Shown here: piece after piece, positions 8,000 to 16,132 of the stretch
Position numbering within the stretch: position 1 is the first letter of the stretch
Layout of the letters: every line of letters starts with the position of its first letter
From: Minisyncoccus sp041650175
Lineage (GTDB): Bacteria > Patescibacteriota > Minisyncoccia > Minisyncoccales > Minisyncoccaceae
DNA: 64,000 nucleotides
Assembly: GCA_041650175.1 (NCBI GenBank)
Contig: JBAZLS010000002.1
Location: forward strand, 1-64,000
Reading direction: 5' to 3'
The notes under the pieces: model-generated
Database searches by the model: none
What the model saw: the letters and a program-made list of their open reading frames with translations, nothing else
Told to the model about the DNA's origin: nothing
Program-made: the position numbers and the translations under genes

Positions 8000-8890
8000 A
8001 TGCCAGAACTGCCAGAAGTAGAAACTACTGTAAAAGGTTTAAAAAGAGAAGTCCTCAATAGGACTTTTCTTGGGCTTTGGACCGATACGCCAAAAATCTT
8101 CCATAATATTAGCCCAAAAGACTTTGAACAATCAATCAAAGGCAGTAAAATAATTGATATTAGGAGACGAGCAAAGAATATTTTGATATATTTGTCTAAT
8201 AATTCAGTAATTTTAATCCATTTAAAAATGACTGGCCACTTGCTAGTTGGAGAATGGGAATATGCAAAAAAAGAAAAAAGATGGAATCCATTAACCATTG
8301 GCCCGATTACTGATGATCCATATAATCGATTTTTAAGAGTATTCTTTTGCTTGGACGATAAAAGAAAAATGGGGTTATGCGATGCTAGAAAATTTGCTAA
8401 AATAGAACTATGGAATAAAGAAGACATCAAAAACAAAGTCTTTGCAGATATTGGCCCAGAACCATTAGATAATAATTTTTTGCTATCGGATTTTATAAAT
8501 CTCTTTAAGAAAAAAAGAAAAGGAAAAATAAAACAAATCTTAATGGATCAATCTTTCATTGCAGGCATTGGCAATATTTATGCTAGCGAGATATTATTTG
8601 AAGCAAACATCCATCCAGAAGAAGATATATCAATGCTTAATGAAAAAGATATTGAAAGGATATACCTAAGTATGAGAGACATTCTTCCAAAGGGAATTGA
8701 TGCTGGCGGAGATAGTTTTTCTGATTATAGAAATATCTATGGAGAAAAAGGAAAATTTCAAAATATAATGAAGGTTTATGGGAGAGAAGGAAAAGAATGC
8801 CATATCTGCGGTACTGTTATCAAGAAAATTATTATAGCAACTCGGGGAACTTTTTATTGTCCGAATTGCCAGAAAAAACCAGTAAAATAA
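8000..8890 (+). CDS. mutM: Formamidopyrimidine-DNA glycosylase
   Basis: 296 residues. The mature N terminus PELPEVETT carries the catalytic Pro2 and Glu3. The H2TH region ('DQSFIAGIGNIYASEILFEANIHPE') and C-terminal zinc finger (CHICGTVIKK...GTFYCPNCQ) are intact. It removes 8-oxoguanine and formamidopyrimidines and nicks the site by beta/delta elimination. It lies directly after the response regulator and before holA, in a likely operon. Confidence 0.97.
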   Translation: MPELPEVETTVKGLKREVLNRTFLGLWTDTPKIFHNISPKDFEQSIKGSKIIDIRRRAKNILIYLSNNSVILIHLKMTGHLLVGEWEYAKKEKRWNPLTIGPITDDPYNRFLRVFFCLDDKRKMGLCDARKFAKIELWNKEDIKNKVFADIGPEPLDNNFLLSDFINLFKKKRKGKIKQILMDQSFIAGIGNIYASEILFEANIHPEEDISMLNEKDIERIYLSMRDILPKGIDAGGDSFSDYRNIYGEKGKFQNIMKVYGREGKECHICGTVIKKIIIATRGTFYCPNCQKKPVK

Positions 8891-8898
8891 AAAATAAG

Positions 8899-9825
8899 AT
8901 GATTTATTTATTTTTTGGAAAAGATACTTATAGATTAAAAAGAAAAGAAAAAGAATGGATAGCAGAATGGGAAAAAAAGAATGGACGAGAAGGTTTTATC
9001 CGATTGGAAGGAAAAAATATTGATTTTTTAGACCTTAAGTCAGAGGTTTCTTCGTATTCAATGTTTTCTACTAAGAAATTTATTATAATTAGTAATGTAT
9101 CTGAAAATTTAAAATTAAAGAATTCTATCATTGAAACAGGAGATTATTTTGTTGATTCAGAAAATATCATTCTTTTCGTTGAACATGATTTTAAACCCCT
9201 CAAAAGTGATGCTTTCCTGACTTTTGTGAAGAAAAAAGGAACAGTAGAACAATTTGATATTCTTGAAGGAAATTCGCTTGAGAATTGGATCGATGCAGAG
9301 ACTGAAGCTATGAGCGTTAAGATTAAAAAACCTGCGGTGCAAGAGCTTGCCAAATATTCAAAAGGAGATTTGTGGCAATTAACGAACGAATTGCAAAAAC
9401 TTTCTAATTATGTTTTAGCTGAAGAAAGGCAAGAAATTACACTTTCCGATATTGATAAATTAGTCGATAAGGCTGAAGATAGCAATATATTTGCGATTAC
9501 CGATGCAATAGGCACGCGTAACAAAAAATCTGCCTTAATTCTAATAGATACTTATTTAAAAAATGGAGGAATCGCTTTGGTATTATTTGCTACAATTGCT
9601 ACGCATATCAAAAATTTATTAATAGTAAAAGAATCTCCTATGTCTTCTGCTGGAGAATTAGGGATGGCTCCATTTGTAAAGATGAAATGTATATCGCAGT
9701 CTGCAAAATTCGAATTTGATGAGCTAAAAAAGCTTTTTAATTTTTTAGCAGAACTAGATAGAAAAATAAAAATTGGGCAGGTGGGACAAGAAGAGGCTGT
9801 TGAAATGTTTATCCTTGCTCTTTAA
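8899..9825 (+). CDS. holA: DNA polymerase III delta subunit
   Basis: 308 residues from the ATG giving MIYLFFGKDTYRLKRK, the usual HolA start ('xFxGxDxyR'). The longer frame beginning inside mutM would add 34 non-homologous residues. 'LENWIDAETEAMSVKIKKPAVQELAKYSKGDLWQL' and 'DSNIFAITDAI' are typical of the DNA_pol3_delta family. It opens the beta clamp in the clamp loader. It works with DnaX, also encoded in this window. It starts 8 nt after mutM. Confidence 0.92.
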   Translation: MIYLFFGKDTYRLKRKEKEWIAEWEKKNGREGFIRLEGKNIDFLDLKSEVSSYSMFSTKKFIIISNVSENLKLKNSIIETGDYFVDSENIILFVEHDFKPLKSDAFLTFVKKKGTVEQFDILEGNSLENWIDAETEAMSVKIKKPAVQELAKYSKGDLWQLTNELQKLSNYVLAEERQEITLSDIDKLVDKAEDSNIFAITDAIGTRNKKSALILIDTYLKNGGIALVLFATIATHIKNLLIVKESPMSSAGELGMAPFVKMKCISQSAKFEFDELKKLFNFLAELDRKIKIGQVGQEEAVEMFILAL

Positions 9826-9837
9826 GCAAATATTACA

Positions 9838-9865
9838 TTGACTTTAAAACAAAAGGTAATATTAT
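9838..9865 (+). promoter_or_regulatory. Promoter of the orphan gene at 9959
   Basis: TTGACT, 16 bp, TATTAT, just after the holA stop codon. It would start an RNA that begins with the leader hairpin at 9888-9938. Confidence 0.5.
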
Positions 9866-9887
9866 ATATAAAAGTTCTTTGAAACGT

Positions 9888-9938
9888 AACGAGGCAAGTA
9901 TTTGGCAGGTTTTACGCCTTTCAAATACTCGTCTTGTT
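9888..9938 (+). promoter_or_regulatory. Leader hairpin in front of the orphan gene
   Basis: A 17-bp arm starting AACGAGGCAAGTATTTG pairs with CAAATACTCGTCTTGTT, with G-T pairs and one mismatch. It encloses an inner GGC/GCC hairpin. It ends 20 nt before the start codon, next to the Shine-Dalgarno GAGGAGG, and might modulate translation or stabilise the mRNA. Confidence 0.5.
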
Positions 9939-9958
9939 ATGGGGGCGAGGAGGGTAAA

Positions 9959-10249
9959 ATGTTCTCAGAAAAAGAAGTTATAAATGCAGAGTTTGATGAG
10001 CTTTTGAAAAGATTTGAAAAGATCGTTACGAACAAGGGACTTTCTTGTGCAATGTTTCGTCCAAGTTGTTTCGATGAAATGGTAAGAACTATTATTCAAG
10101 AAAGATTTCCTGAGGAAATTATTCGGGCAGGTAATAATATAGCTAGACTGAACCAACTACTTAAAGTTGCTCGGCAACTATATAGATCAGACTTGGTCAA
10201 ATCTGTACAAGATAAATTAAGGGAGCTACAAGCAATCAAAATCCATTGA
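9959..10249 (+). CDS. Orphan protein of unknown function (96 aa)
   Basis: The ATG follows a strong GAGGAGG ribosome-binding site, seven bases before it, which decides the start. The protein is helical and charged ('FDELLKRFEKIVTNKGL', 'EMVRTIIQERFPEEII', 'RLNQLLKVARQLYRSDLVKSVQDKLREL') and has no signal peptide. I do not recognise the family. The gene is a self-contained unit with its own promoter, leader hairpin and terminator, like the orphans at 29105, 44248 and 58711. Confidence 0.72.
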   Translation: MFSEKEVINAEFDELLKRFEKIVTNKGLSCAMFRPSCFDEMVRTIIQERFPEEIIRAGNNIARLNQLLKVARQLYRSDLVKSVQDKLRELQAIKIH

Positions 10250-10262
10250 TTGCCTTTTTTTG
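10232..10262 (+). terminator. Intrinsic terminator overlapping the orphan stop codon
   Basis: GCAATCAA/TTGATTGC stem followed by a T8 tract. The TGA stop lies in the 3' arm. Confidence 0.85.
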
Positions 10263-10267
10263 TATAC

Positions 10268-10295
10268 AAAAACAAGGCATTAAAGTCTTGTTTTA
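10268..10295 (-). terminator. Terminator of rpsT
   Basis: AAAACAAG/CTTGTTTT stem right at the rpsT stop codon. On the minus strand it is followed by a T-rich stretch. Confidence 0.65.
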
Positions 10296-10568
10296 TTTTA
10301 CAAAAGGAGTTAGCTTATTCAAGTGTCTAGCATATAATGCCTTTTTTCTACTAGCAGTATTTTCCTTTAGGACACCATTTTTAGCTGCTTTATCAATAGC
10401 TTTGTATATTTTTGGCAAAATAGCCTTTGACTCTTCAACTTTCTTGTTTGCAATCAAAGTTTCAAATTCTTTTGTTAATATCTTAATATCTCTTTTCTTT
10501 TGGACATTATCTGCTCTGCGCTTCACATTTTGGCGAAGGCGTTTTTTATTGGATGTTGTAATTGGCAT
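10293..10568 (-). CDS. rpsT: 30S ribosomal protein S20
   Basis: 91 residues, very basic. 'MPITTSNKKRLRQNVKRRADN', 'AIDKAAKNGVLKENTASRKKALYARHLNKL' match S20. Monocistronic, with its own terminator. Primary 16S rRNA-binding protein. Confidence 0.95.
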   Translation of the reverse strand: MPITTSNKKRLRQNVKRRADNVQKKRDIKILTKEFETLIANKKVEESKAILPKIYKAIDKAAKNGVLKENTASRKKALYARHLNKLTPFVK

Positions 10569-10635
10569 AATTCTTTAATTAAATATACTATATTATATAC
10601 AATAATTTTTCAAATTATACAAGAGGGAAAGAGAA

Positions 10636-10806
10636 GGATCGGATAAAATTTAAAATGGAAGTTAGTTTCTTTTTCAGTGTATTATTTTTTCCACACATAA
10701 ATTTTCTGGTGAAAATTTATTTTAAATCGCTTCAGTCAAGCTCATTAGGTGGAAGAAATAATACACTGAAACGAATCTAACCTTAAATAAAAATTTTAGC
10801 GTGCCA
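10636..10806 (+). repeat. Three-way-junction palindromic element, copy B
   Basis: About 93% identical to copy A over 170 nt but in the opposite orientation. The closing stem is kept with an A-T to G-C compensatory change (GTGTA/TACAC against GTATA/TATAC in copy A). Both apical hairpins (loops ACCA and GACTG on the other strand) are unchanged. It lies between the divergent rpsT and ruvA genes, so unlike A, C, D and E it is not in an obvious 3' UTR. Confidence 0.85.
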
Positions 10807-10955
10807 AAAGCAAAGAATATAAAATATAGGAAAAATAGGCTTTAATCTTAAATTTTTAGAGCATTATTCCAAAGAGGATTTTTAGGGGGTTTTTCTTTTC
10901 ATATATTTTGATATACTAAATCTTAGTGGGCGTGATAATTCATTAATTTTGTCTT

Positions 10956-11516
10956 ATGATTAATTTTATTTTTGGAGAGATTTTATATAAAGACGAAAAA
11001 AAAATTGTTTTAGACAGAGGAGGGATTGGCTTTGAAATTTTTTTATCTCCAAGTAATTTAGAAAAAATATCAATAGGAGAAGAAAGACAAATCCATACAT
11101 ATTTAGCTGTTGGAGAAAAAATAATGGAATTATATGGATTTTTATCAGAAAAAGAATCAGAATTTTTTAGAATTCTAAAGTCAATTTCAGGAGTTGGACC
11201 TAAAACTGCGCTTAATTTAGCTATTTTTGGCTCATCTGAAAAATTAAAAGAAGCCCTTGAAAGAGGAGATAATATACCTGAAACAAAAGGGCTTGGGGCT
11301 AAAAAGTTGCAAAAGATATTATTAGAATTAACTGGAAAAATTGAGGAAATAAATAAAAAAGAAAAAAATTCCGATAAGGGTGATGACGTTTTTGAGGCAT
11401 TATCAGGATTGGGATTTAGCAAAAAAGAAATCGTGGAAACATTGTCGCAACTGCCAATAGAAATGAAACAAGCAGAGCAGAGAATAAAAGAAGCATTAAA
11501 AATTCTAGGAAAATGA
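10956..11516 (+). CDS. ruvA: Holliday junction branch-migration protein RuvA
   Basis: 186 residues. An N-terminal OB fold ('MINFIFGEILYKDEKKIVLDRGGIGFEI') is followed by paired HhH motifs ('FRILKSISGVGPKTALNLA', 'TKGLGAKKLQKILLEL') and a C-terminal UBA-like domain ('DVFEALSGLGFSKKEIVETL') that contacts RuvB. It binds the four-way junction as a tetramer. ruvB and ruvC are 14 kb away on the other strand. The stop overlaps the Mur ligase start (ATGA). Confidence 0.96.
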   Translation: MINFIFGEILYKDEKKIVLDRGGIGFEIFLSPSNLEKISIGEERQIHTYLAVGEKIMELYGFLSEKESEFFRILKSISGVGPKTALNLAIFGSSEKLKEALERGDNIPETKGLGAKKLQKILLELTGKIEEINKKEKNSDKGDDVFEALSGLGFSKKEIVETLSQLPIEMKQAEQRIKEALKILGK

Positions 11517-12760
11517 AAACATTTATCAAAAAATTAGCACCAGACTGGATTGTAGATTTTTATCATTATTTATGGGCGTTTTCAGGAGCAGTTTATTACG
11601 GTTTCCCTTCAAAGAAGATTAAAATAATCGGAGTCACAGGAACAGGCGGAAAATCAACAGTTATTGCTATGGTAAGTAAAATACTTGAAGAGGCTGGACA
11701 TAAAGTAGCTTATTCTTCTTCAATTGTTTTTAAATGGGGAGACAAGCAAGAAGAGAATAAATACAAGATGACTATGCCAGGAAGATTTGTACTGCAAAGA
11801 TTTTTAAATCGAGCAGTTGCAGAAAAATGTGATTATGCAATTATAGAGACAACTTCCGAAGGCATTAAACAATTCAGGCATAAATTTATTAATTTTAATG
11901 TTGCTGTAGTTACCAATTTGAACCCTGAGCACATTGAAGCACATAAAGGTTTTGAAAATTATAAAAACGAAAAAGGAAAATTATTTAAAATAGCGAAAGG
12001 AATACATATCATAAATCTTGATGATAATCATAAGGATTTCTTTTTAGGTTTTCCTGCAAATAGGATTATTACTTATGGAGTGGAAAACAAAAATGCGGAT
12101 ATCGTGGCGGAAAATATAATAGTAAAACCAGAAGGCTCTACATTTACGGTTGATGGAGTAGAATTCAGCTTACAACTTCTTTGCGAATTCAATATATATA
12201 ATGCATTGGCAGCAATAGCAATCGGGATTTCGCAAGGAATATCATTATCGCAGTGCAGTGATGCGATTAAAAAAGTCGAACAAGTAGCAGGAAGAACCGA
12301 AAGAGTAATTGATGGCCCATTCTATGTTTTTGTTGATTATGCTTTTGTGCCGATTTCGCTTGAAAAAGTTTACCAATTTTTAAAACCTAAAAAAGGAAAA
12401 TTAATCTGTGTCTTAGGTGCTTGCGGAGGAGGCCGTGATAGCTGGAAAAGGCCTGTTTTAGGCTCAATTGCAGATAAATATGGGGATTATATCATTGTAA
12501 CCAATGAAGATCCGTATGATGAGAATCCGCAGGAGATAATTGATCAAGTTTCGTCAGGAATAAAAGATGTAAATAAATTATTTAAAATTCTCGATAGGAG
12601 GGAAGGAATTAAAAAAGCTTTAGAATTGGCAAAAGCAGGAGACACCATTATTATTACAGGAAAAGGATGCGAACCATGGATATGCTGGGAGCGAGGACGG
12701 AAAGAAGCTTGGGATGATAGGCAAATAGTAAAAGAAGAGTTTAAAAAATTAAAAAAATAA
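11513..12760 (+). CDS. Mur ligase family protein (MurE-like, N-terminal domain missing)
   Basis: 415 residues. The ATP-binding P-loop is GVTGTGGKST near residue 40, followed by 'ETTSEGIKQFRH', 'TNLNPEHIEAHKGFENY', the C-terminal ligase domain with 'GRTERVIDGPFYVFVDYAFVP' and 'NEDPYDENP' at the place of the MurE DNPR motif. Canonical MurE has about 90 more residues at the N terminus, a UDP-MurNAc-binding domain that is absent here. It probably adds the third residue of the peptidoglycan stem peptide, but the amino acid cannot be read from sequence. Overlaps ruvA by 4 nt. Confidence 0.82.
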   Translation: MKTFIKKLAPDWIVDFYHYLWAFSGAVYYGFPSKKIKIIGVTGTGGKSTVIAMVSKILEEAGHKVAYSSSIVFKWGDKQEENKYKMTMPGRFVLQRFLNRAVAEKCDYAIIETTSEGIKQFRHKFINFNVAVVTNLNPEHIEAHKGFENYKNEKGKLFKIAKGIHIINLDDNHKDFFLGFPANRIITYGVENKNADIVAENIIVKPEGSTFTVDGVEFSLQLLCEFNIYNALAAIAIGISQGISLSQCSDAIKKVEQVAGRTERVIDGPFYVFVDYAFVPISLEKVYQFLKPKKGKLICVLGACGGGRDSWKRPVLGSIADKYGDYIIVTNEDPYDENPQEIIDQVSSGIKDVNKLFKILDRREGIKKALELAKAGDTIIITGKGCEPWICWERGRKEAWDDRQIVKEEFKKLKK

Positions 12761-12761
12761 T

Positions 12762-13079
12762 ATGGAAAAAGAAAAAACTAAAAAAAATTATTCAAAAATC
12801 ATTACAACTTTTTATTTTTATATATTAGGATATTTTTTTATTTCGAATGCTTGGTTTGATTATTTTGCATCGCAGAAAACACCGAATAAAGAAATTTTTT
12901 ATTTTGTTGGAATATTGTCCCTTTTTTTTGCAATATCATGTTTTATAAAAATAAATTCAATAAGGAAAAGAAAAAGCAAAAAGATGATGATTCTTGATTT
13001 TATTGTTGCAATAATTATTGTTTATATCGGAATTAAAATACTCTGTATATCTCATGGCGGACCAATGATATTGTTTTAA
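12762..13079 (+). CDS. Small membrane protein of unknown function
   Basis: 105 residues with three hydrophobic helices ('TTFYFYILGYFFISNAWF', 'EIFYFVGILSLFFAISCFI', 'MMILDFIVAIIIVYIGIKIL') and lysine-rich ends. It starts 1 nt after the Mur ligase stop, so it is translationally coupled. No family recognised. Confidence 0.7.
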   Translation: MEKEKTKKNYSKIITTFYFYILGYFFISNAWFDYFASQKTPNKEIFYFVGILSLFFAISCFIKINSIRKRKSKKMMILDFIVAIIIVYIGIKILCISHGGPMILF

Positions 13080-13129
13080 TTGCTTGTCAAAAATATAAAA
13101 ATAACATAGGATTGACTTGGTAAATTAAA

Positions 13130-13273
13130 ATGCCAGAAATAGATAGTGAATTTTCAAGTGGTGATTTAATCACATTCAGAGAAGAGAGGAGACATAAAAA
13201 GAAATGCAGAAACGGAAAAAATTCTTGCTGTGGCAAGGATACCTGTGATTGCGGTAATAAGGAAGGAAATTAA
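13130..13273 (+). CDS. Small cysteine-rich protein (47 aa)
   Basis: ATG to TAA, 47 codons. The N-terminal half is acidic/polar; the C-terminal half is basic with five Cys in 16 residues (CRNGKNSCCGKDTCDCG), plus one His upstream. The spacing looks like a small metal-binding or disulfide-bonded knot. An intrinsic terminator follows immediately, which supports a real gene. No clear Shine-Dalgarno. Function unknown. Confidence 0.55.
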   Translation: MPEIDSEFSSGDLITFREERRHKKKCRNGKNSCCGKDTCDCGNKEGN

Positions 13274-13274
13274 T

Positions 13275-13303
13275 ATCCATATTTTATGGATTTTTGTTTT
13301 TTT
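13275..13303 (+). terminator. Terminator of the small Cys-rich gene
   Basis: ATCCAT-ATTTT-ATGGAT followed by a T-rich tract (TTTTGTTTTTTT). Confidence 0.75.
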
Positions 13304-13330
13304 GACGGCAATAAGATTTAAAGCTAAAAT
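13302..13330 (+). promoter_or_regulatory. Promoter of the GNAT gene
   Basis: TTGACG, 17 bp, TAAAAT, overlapping the T tract of the preceding terminator. Confidence 0.55.
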
Positions 13331-13363
13331 AGAAATATAAATTTAAAAATAAAATATTTTACT

Positions 13364-13840
13364 GTGAAAATATCATTAAGAGAATTAAACGAATTTGATA
13401 TCGAAAATTTCTTATTGTGGATGAAAGACGAAAGTGTTTTAACGCTGGCAATGGGAAATACAGAAGAGTTTTTAGAACAAGATATTAAAAATTGTTTTTT
13501 AAAAATGGTTAATAGTAAAAAGGATGAGCATTATGCAATACTTTTGAGTGAAAAACCAATTGGTTTGATTTCATTAATAAAAGATAGAGAGAGCAACTAT
13601 AAAATGCAGTTATTGATGGGAGACAAGACTTATTGGTCTAAAGGGTATGATATGGAAGCAGTAAAACAGATGATTGAAAAAATAAAGGAAAGAAAAGATT
13701 TAAAAGTTTATGTAGAAATCAGACCGGACAAGACTAGATCAATTGCTGCTTTTGCGAATTATGGTTTTATTCCAACAAAAAGTAAAAAATACCCAAAAAA
13801 TGGCCATTTCCCTCGGGCCTTAAAGATGGAATTAAGTTAA
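13364..13840 (+). CDS. GNAT-family N-acetyltransferase
   Basis: 158 residues from a GTG codon. 'ISLRELNEFDIENFLLWMKDE' is a typical RimJ/RimL-type start. 'YWSKGYDMEAVKQMIEKIKE' occupies the acetyl-CoA loop position, although the usual R/QxxGxG/A is degraded. 'ETRPDKTRSIAAFANYGFIP'-like C-terminal motif is present (here 'EIRPDKTRSIAAFANYGFI'). The substrate is unknown. It stands alone between two promoters; a weak TTCCAAA..TTTTGGAA hairpin follows the stop. Confidence 0.75.
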   Translation: MKISLRELNEFDIENFLLWMKDESVLTLAMGNTEEFLEQDIKNCFLKMVNSKKDEHYAILLSEKPIGLISLIKDRESNYKMQLLMGDKTYWSKGYDMEAVKQMIEKIKERKDLKVYVEIRPDKTRSIAAFANYGFIPTKSKKYPKNGHFPRALKMELS

Positions 13841-13913
13841 TATTAATTTGATTAAATTTACATTCCAAATGGCATTTTGGAAGTATTTATGATACGTTTT
13901 AATAAAGAATTGC

Positions 13914-13941
13914 TTGACACTATTTATCTTTTCTGTAAAAT
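13914..13941 (+). promoter_or_regulatory. Promoter of the ATP synthase operon
   Basis: TTGACA, 16 bp, TAAAAT. The predicted start is about 40 nt before the atpB ATG; no other promoter was found before atpC. Confidence 0.75.
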
Positions 13942-13987
13942 GAAAATTGTTTGTTGCATTTATGCGAGAATTAGTAAATCATAAAAA

Positions 13988-14692
13988 ATGGAGGAAATAT
14001 CATTATTTGGAACAACAATATTTAATTTTTTAGGTATTAATTTTACCAATACTTATATATTAGGCATTATATGCGCTGTTCTTGTTTTTGGCTTTTTTGC
14101 TATTGCATTTCGAAAAAAAGATATAATCCCAGGAAAATTTCAGAACTTTTTTGAATTTTTATTAGAAACTGTTTTTAATTTTTTTAACGGAATGACAGGG
14201 GATAGAAAAAAAACAGAAGAGATTTTTCCTTTGGCTGCTACACTGTTTTTTTTGATTTTATTTTCGAATCTAGTAGAAATAATCCCCGGAACAGGGGTTT
14301 TTCCTTTTTTAAGATCTCCTAGTTCGGACTTGCATTTTACATTAGCTCTTGCTATCTTTGCTATGGCGTTTATACATATAGTTGCGATTTCAAAATTGGG
14401 AATCTTAACATATCTTAAAAAATATATTAAATTTGAAAATCCAGCTATGTTTTTTGTTGGTATATTAGAGGCATTGGGAGAGATTACGCGAACTTTTTCA
14501 CTTGGAATGAGGTTATTCGGAAATTTATTTGCAGGAGAAATGCTTCTGATGGTTATATGTTCAATAATGCCGTTTTTTCTGCCATTACCGTTTTTGGGAT
14601 TAGAATTATTTGTTGCATTTATTCAAGCGATAGTTTTTTCATCGTTAATAACCGTATTTTATGCCGTCACAACATCCACAGAAGAACATTAA
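13988..14692 (+). CDS. atpB: F0F1 ATP synthase subunit a
   Basis: 234 residues with five or six membrane helices. The stator arginine region 'LGEITRTFSLGMRLFGNLFAGEMLL' contains the essential Arg facing the c-ring, and 'LELFVAFIQAIVFSSLITVFY' the conserved Gln helix. It forms the proton half-channels. First gene of the operon; the next gene overlaps its end or begins just after it. Confidence 0.96.
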   Translation: MEEISLFGTTIFNFLGINFTNTYILGIICAVLVFGFFAIAFRKKDIIPGKFQNFFEFLLETVFNFFNGMTGDRKKTEEIFPLAATLFFLILFSNLVEIIPGTGVFPFLRSPSSDLHFTLALAIFAMAFIHIVAISKLGILTYLKKYIKFENPAMFFVGILEALGEITRTFSLGMRLFGNLFAGEMLLMVICSIMPFFLPLPFLGLELFVAFIQAIVFSSLITVFYAVTTSTEEH

Positions 14693-14903
14693 TTGGAAAG
14701 GTGTTGCGCTGATGAGTACAGAAATCGGTTTTTTAATTGCCATTCCATTAATATTATGTATTTTATTGGGTATTTATATTGATAATACTTTCAAAACATC
14801 TCCTTACATTACGATAGTGTCGGTAATTATAGGAGGATGGTTGATATATATCGATACAAAATACTTAATAATACCAAGCTTAGAAGGAAAAAATAACGGT
14901 TGA
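14661..14903 (+). CDS. AtpZ/AtpI-like ATP synthase assembly protein
   Basis: 80 residues (63 if it starts at the ATG at 14712, which has GGAAAGG ten bases upstream and may be the real start). Two membrane helices around 'GIYIDNTFKTSPYITI' match the AtpZ family (PF09527), proposed to help c-ring assembly or Mg2+/Ca2+ supply. In most operons atpI/Z precedes atpB; here it follows atpB, overlapping it by 32 nt with the longer start. Confidence 0.75.
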   Translation: MPSQHPQKNINWKGVALMSTEIGFLIAIPLILCILLGIYIDNTFKTSPYITIVSVIIGGWLIYIDTKYLIIPSLEGKNNG

Positions 14904-15008
14904 ATAAAGATAAAAAAGAAAAATAAAAAATAAGAAAATAAAATTTAATTCGCCATAATCTACCGAAAATATAATAAGTATCGGACAAGAGTGAGCGAAA
15001 AATAAAAT

Positions 15009-15233
15009 ATGGAAGCATTACAATTATTGGCAGCAGCATTAGCAATCAGTTTAGGCGCATTAGGACCAGGAATTGCTATTGGTCTAATTGGTTCAAAAAG
15101 TACTGAAGCGATTGGTAGAAACCCAGATGCAGCTTCAAAGATTCAGACAGGTATGATTTTGTCTATCGCATTCGCAGAAGCTATTGCAATTTTTGCTTTA
15201 GTTATTTCTTTTATGATTTTGTTTACAAAATAA
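15009..15233 (+). CDS. atpE: F0F1 ATP synthase subunit c
   Basis: 74 residues, two helices joined by the polar loop 'RNPDAA'. The glycine-rich first helix ('LGALGPGIAIGLIG') and the ion-carrying Glu in 'AFAEAIAIFALV' are clear. The sodium-binding pattern of Ilyobacter (Gln32, Ser66, Tyr70) is not present: Ala follows the Glu and Phe replaces Tyr, so a proton-driven rotor is likely. The 105-nt gap upstream contains a small CCGA/TCGG hairpin. Confidence 0.95.
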   Translation: MEALQLLAAALAISLGALGPGIAIGLIGSKSTEAIGRNPDAASKIQTGMILSIAFAEAIAIFALVISFMILFTK

Positions 15234-15251
15234 AAATTAAAAAAATAAACA

Positions 15252-15740
15252 ATGGAAGGTTTAGAAATCGACTGGAAAATCTTACTAGGCCAAATATTAA
15301 ATTTCGCTATATTATTCGGCCTTTTATCTTATTTTGTATATAAGCCATTTTTAAATTTGCTTAAAAATAGAAGGGAAAAAATCGAGGAAGGCGTTAAGAA
15401 GGCGCAAAAAGCAGAAGAAAAAATGAAAGAAATCGAAAATATAAAAAATGCTTCAGACGCTAAAAATGATGCAGACAGGAAAGTTCTTATCTTAAAAGCG
15501 GAAGATGATGCAAAGATTAGGGCAAACGAAATAGTACGTAATGCAGAAGAAGAAAAATCTGCTATTTTAGTTAAGGCACAAAAAGAATCAGAAAGCCTGA
15601 AAGAAAAAGAAAAAGAAAAGACAAAAAAAGAAATAGTAGATAATGCTTTTGATTTAGCAGAAAAGATATTAAAGGAAAATATTGATAAGAGTAAAGGCGA
15701 AAAAATCACTGCTGAATTTTTAAATAAATTAAAGATATGA
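15252..15740 (+). CDS. atpF: F0F1 ATP synthase subunit b
   Basis: 162 residues. An N-terminal membrane helix ('ILNFAILFGLLSYFVYKPFLNLL') is followed by a long charged coiled coil. It forms the peripheral stalk. Its end overlaps the atpH start by 4 nt. Confidence 0.94.
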   Translation: MEGLEIDWKILLGQILNFAILFGLLSYFVYKPFLNLLKNRREKIEEGVKKAQKAEEKMKEIENIKNASDAKNDADRKVLILKAEDDAKIRANEIVRNAEEEKSAILVKAQKESESLKEKEKEKTKKEIVDNAFDLAEKILKENIDKSKGEKITAEFLNKLKI

Positions 15741-16132
15741 AAATAAATAAGCAAATATTATATTATGCTAGAGCTATTTATTTGGCAGTAGAAGAAAATC
15801 CAGGAAAAGAAAAAGAAATATTCAAAAATCTTAAAAATGCATTGGGACCAAGAAAACTAAAGTATTTGCCTATAATAATGGAAAAGTTTTTTAAGCTCTA
15901 CAGTAAAGAAAAAAAAGCTGAACTTATTTTATCGTTCGATTTTGATAAAAAAACAAAGCAAGAAATAAAAGAAGGAATAAAAAATAGTATTAAGGGAATA
16001 GAAGAAATAACAGAAACAATTGACAGTAATTTAATTGCTGGCTTCCGTTTAAAAACAAAAAATGTCCTCATTAAAGCATCTTTAAAAGATATTTTAATGG
16101 GGTTAAAAAATAAAACCTATGGACATAATTGA
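15737..16132 (+). CDS. atpH: F0F1 ATP synthase subunit delta (short)
   Basis: 131 residues, about 45 fewer than usual. The C-terminal signature 'IDSNLIAGFRLKTKNVLIKASLKDIL' (normally 'IDPxLIGGFxxxxxxxxxDxSxxxxL') is present. The N-terminal helical bundle that caps the alpha subunits appears compressed. Overlaps atpF and atpA by a few bases. Identity rests on position and the C-terminal motif. Confidence 0.85.
   Translation: MKINKQILYYARAIYLAVEENPGKEKEIFKNLKNALGPRKLKYLPIIMEKFFKLYSKEKKAELILSFDFDKKTKQEIKEGIKNSIKGIEEITETIDSNLIAGFRLKTKNVLIKASLKDILMGLKNKTYGHN

Noticed and set aside
15009..15233. Sodium-driven ATP synthase
   Set aside because: The c subunit lacks the Gln, Ser/Thr and Tyr ligands of known sodium rotors.
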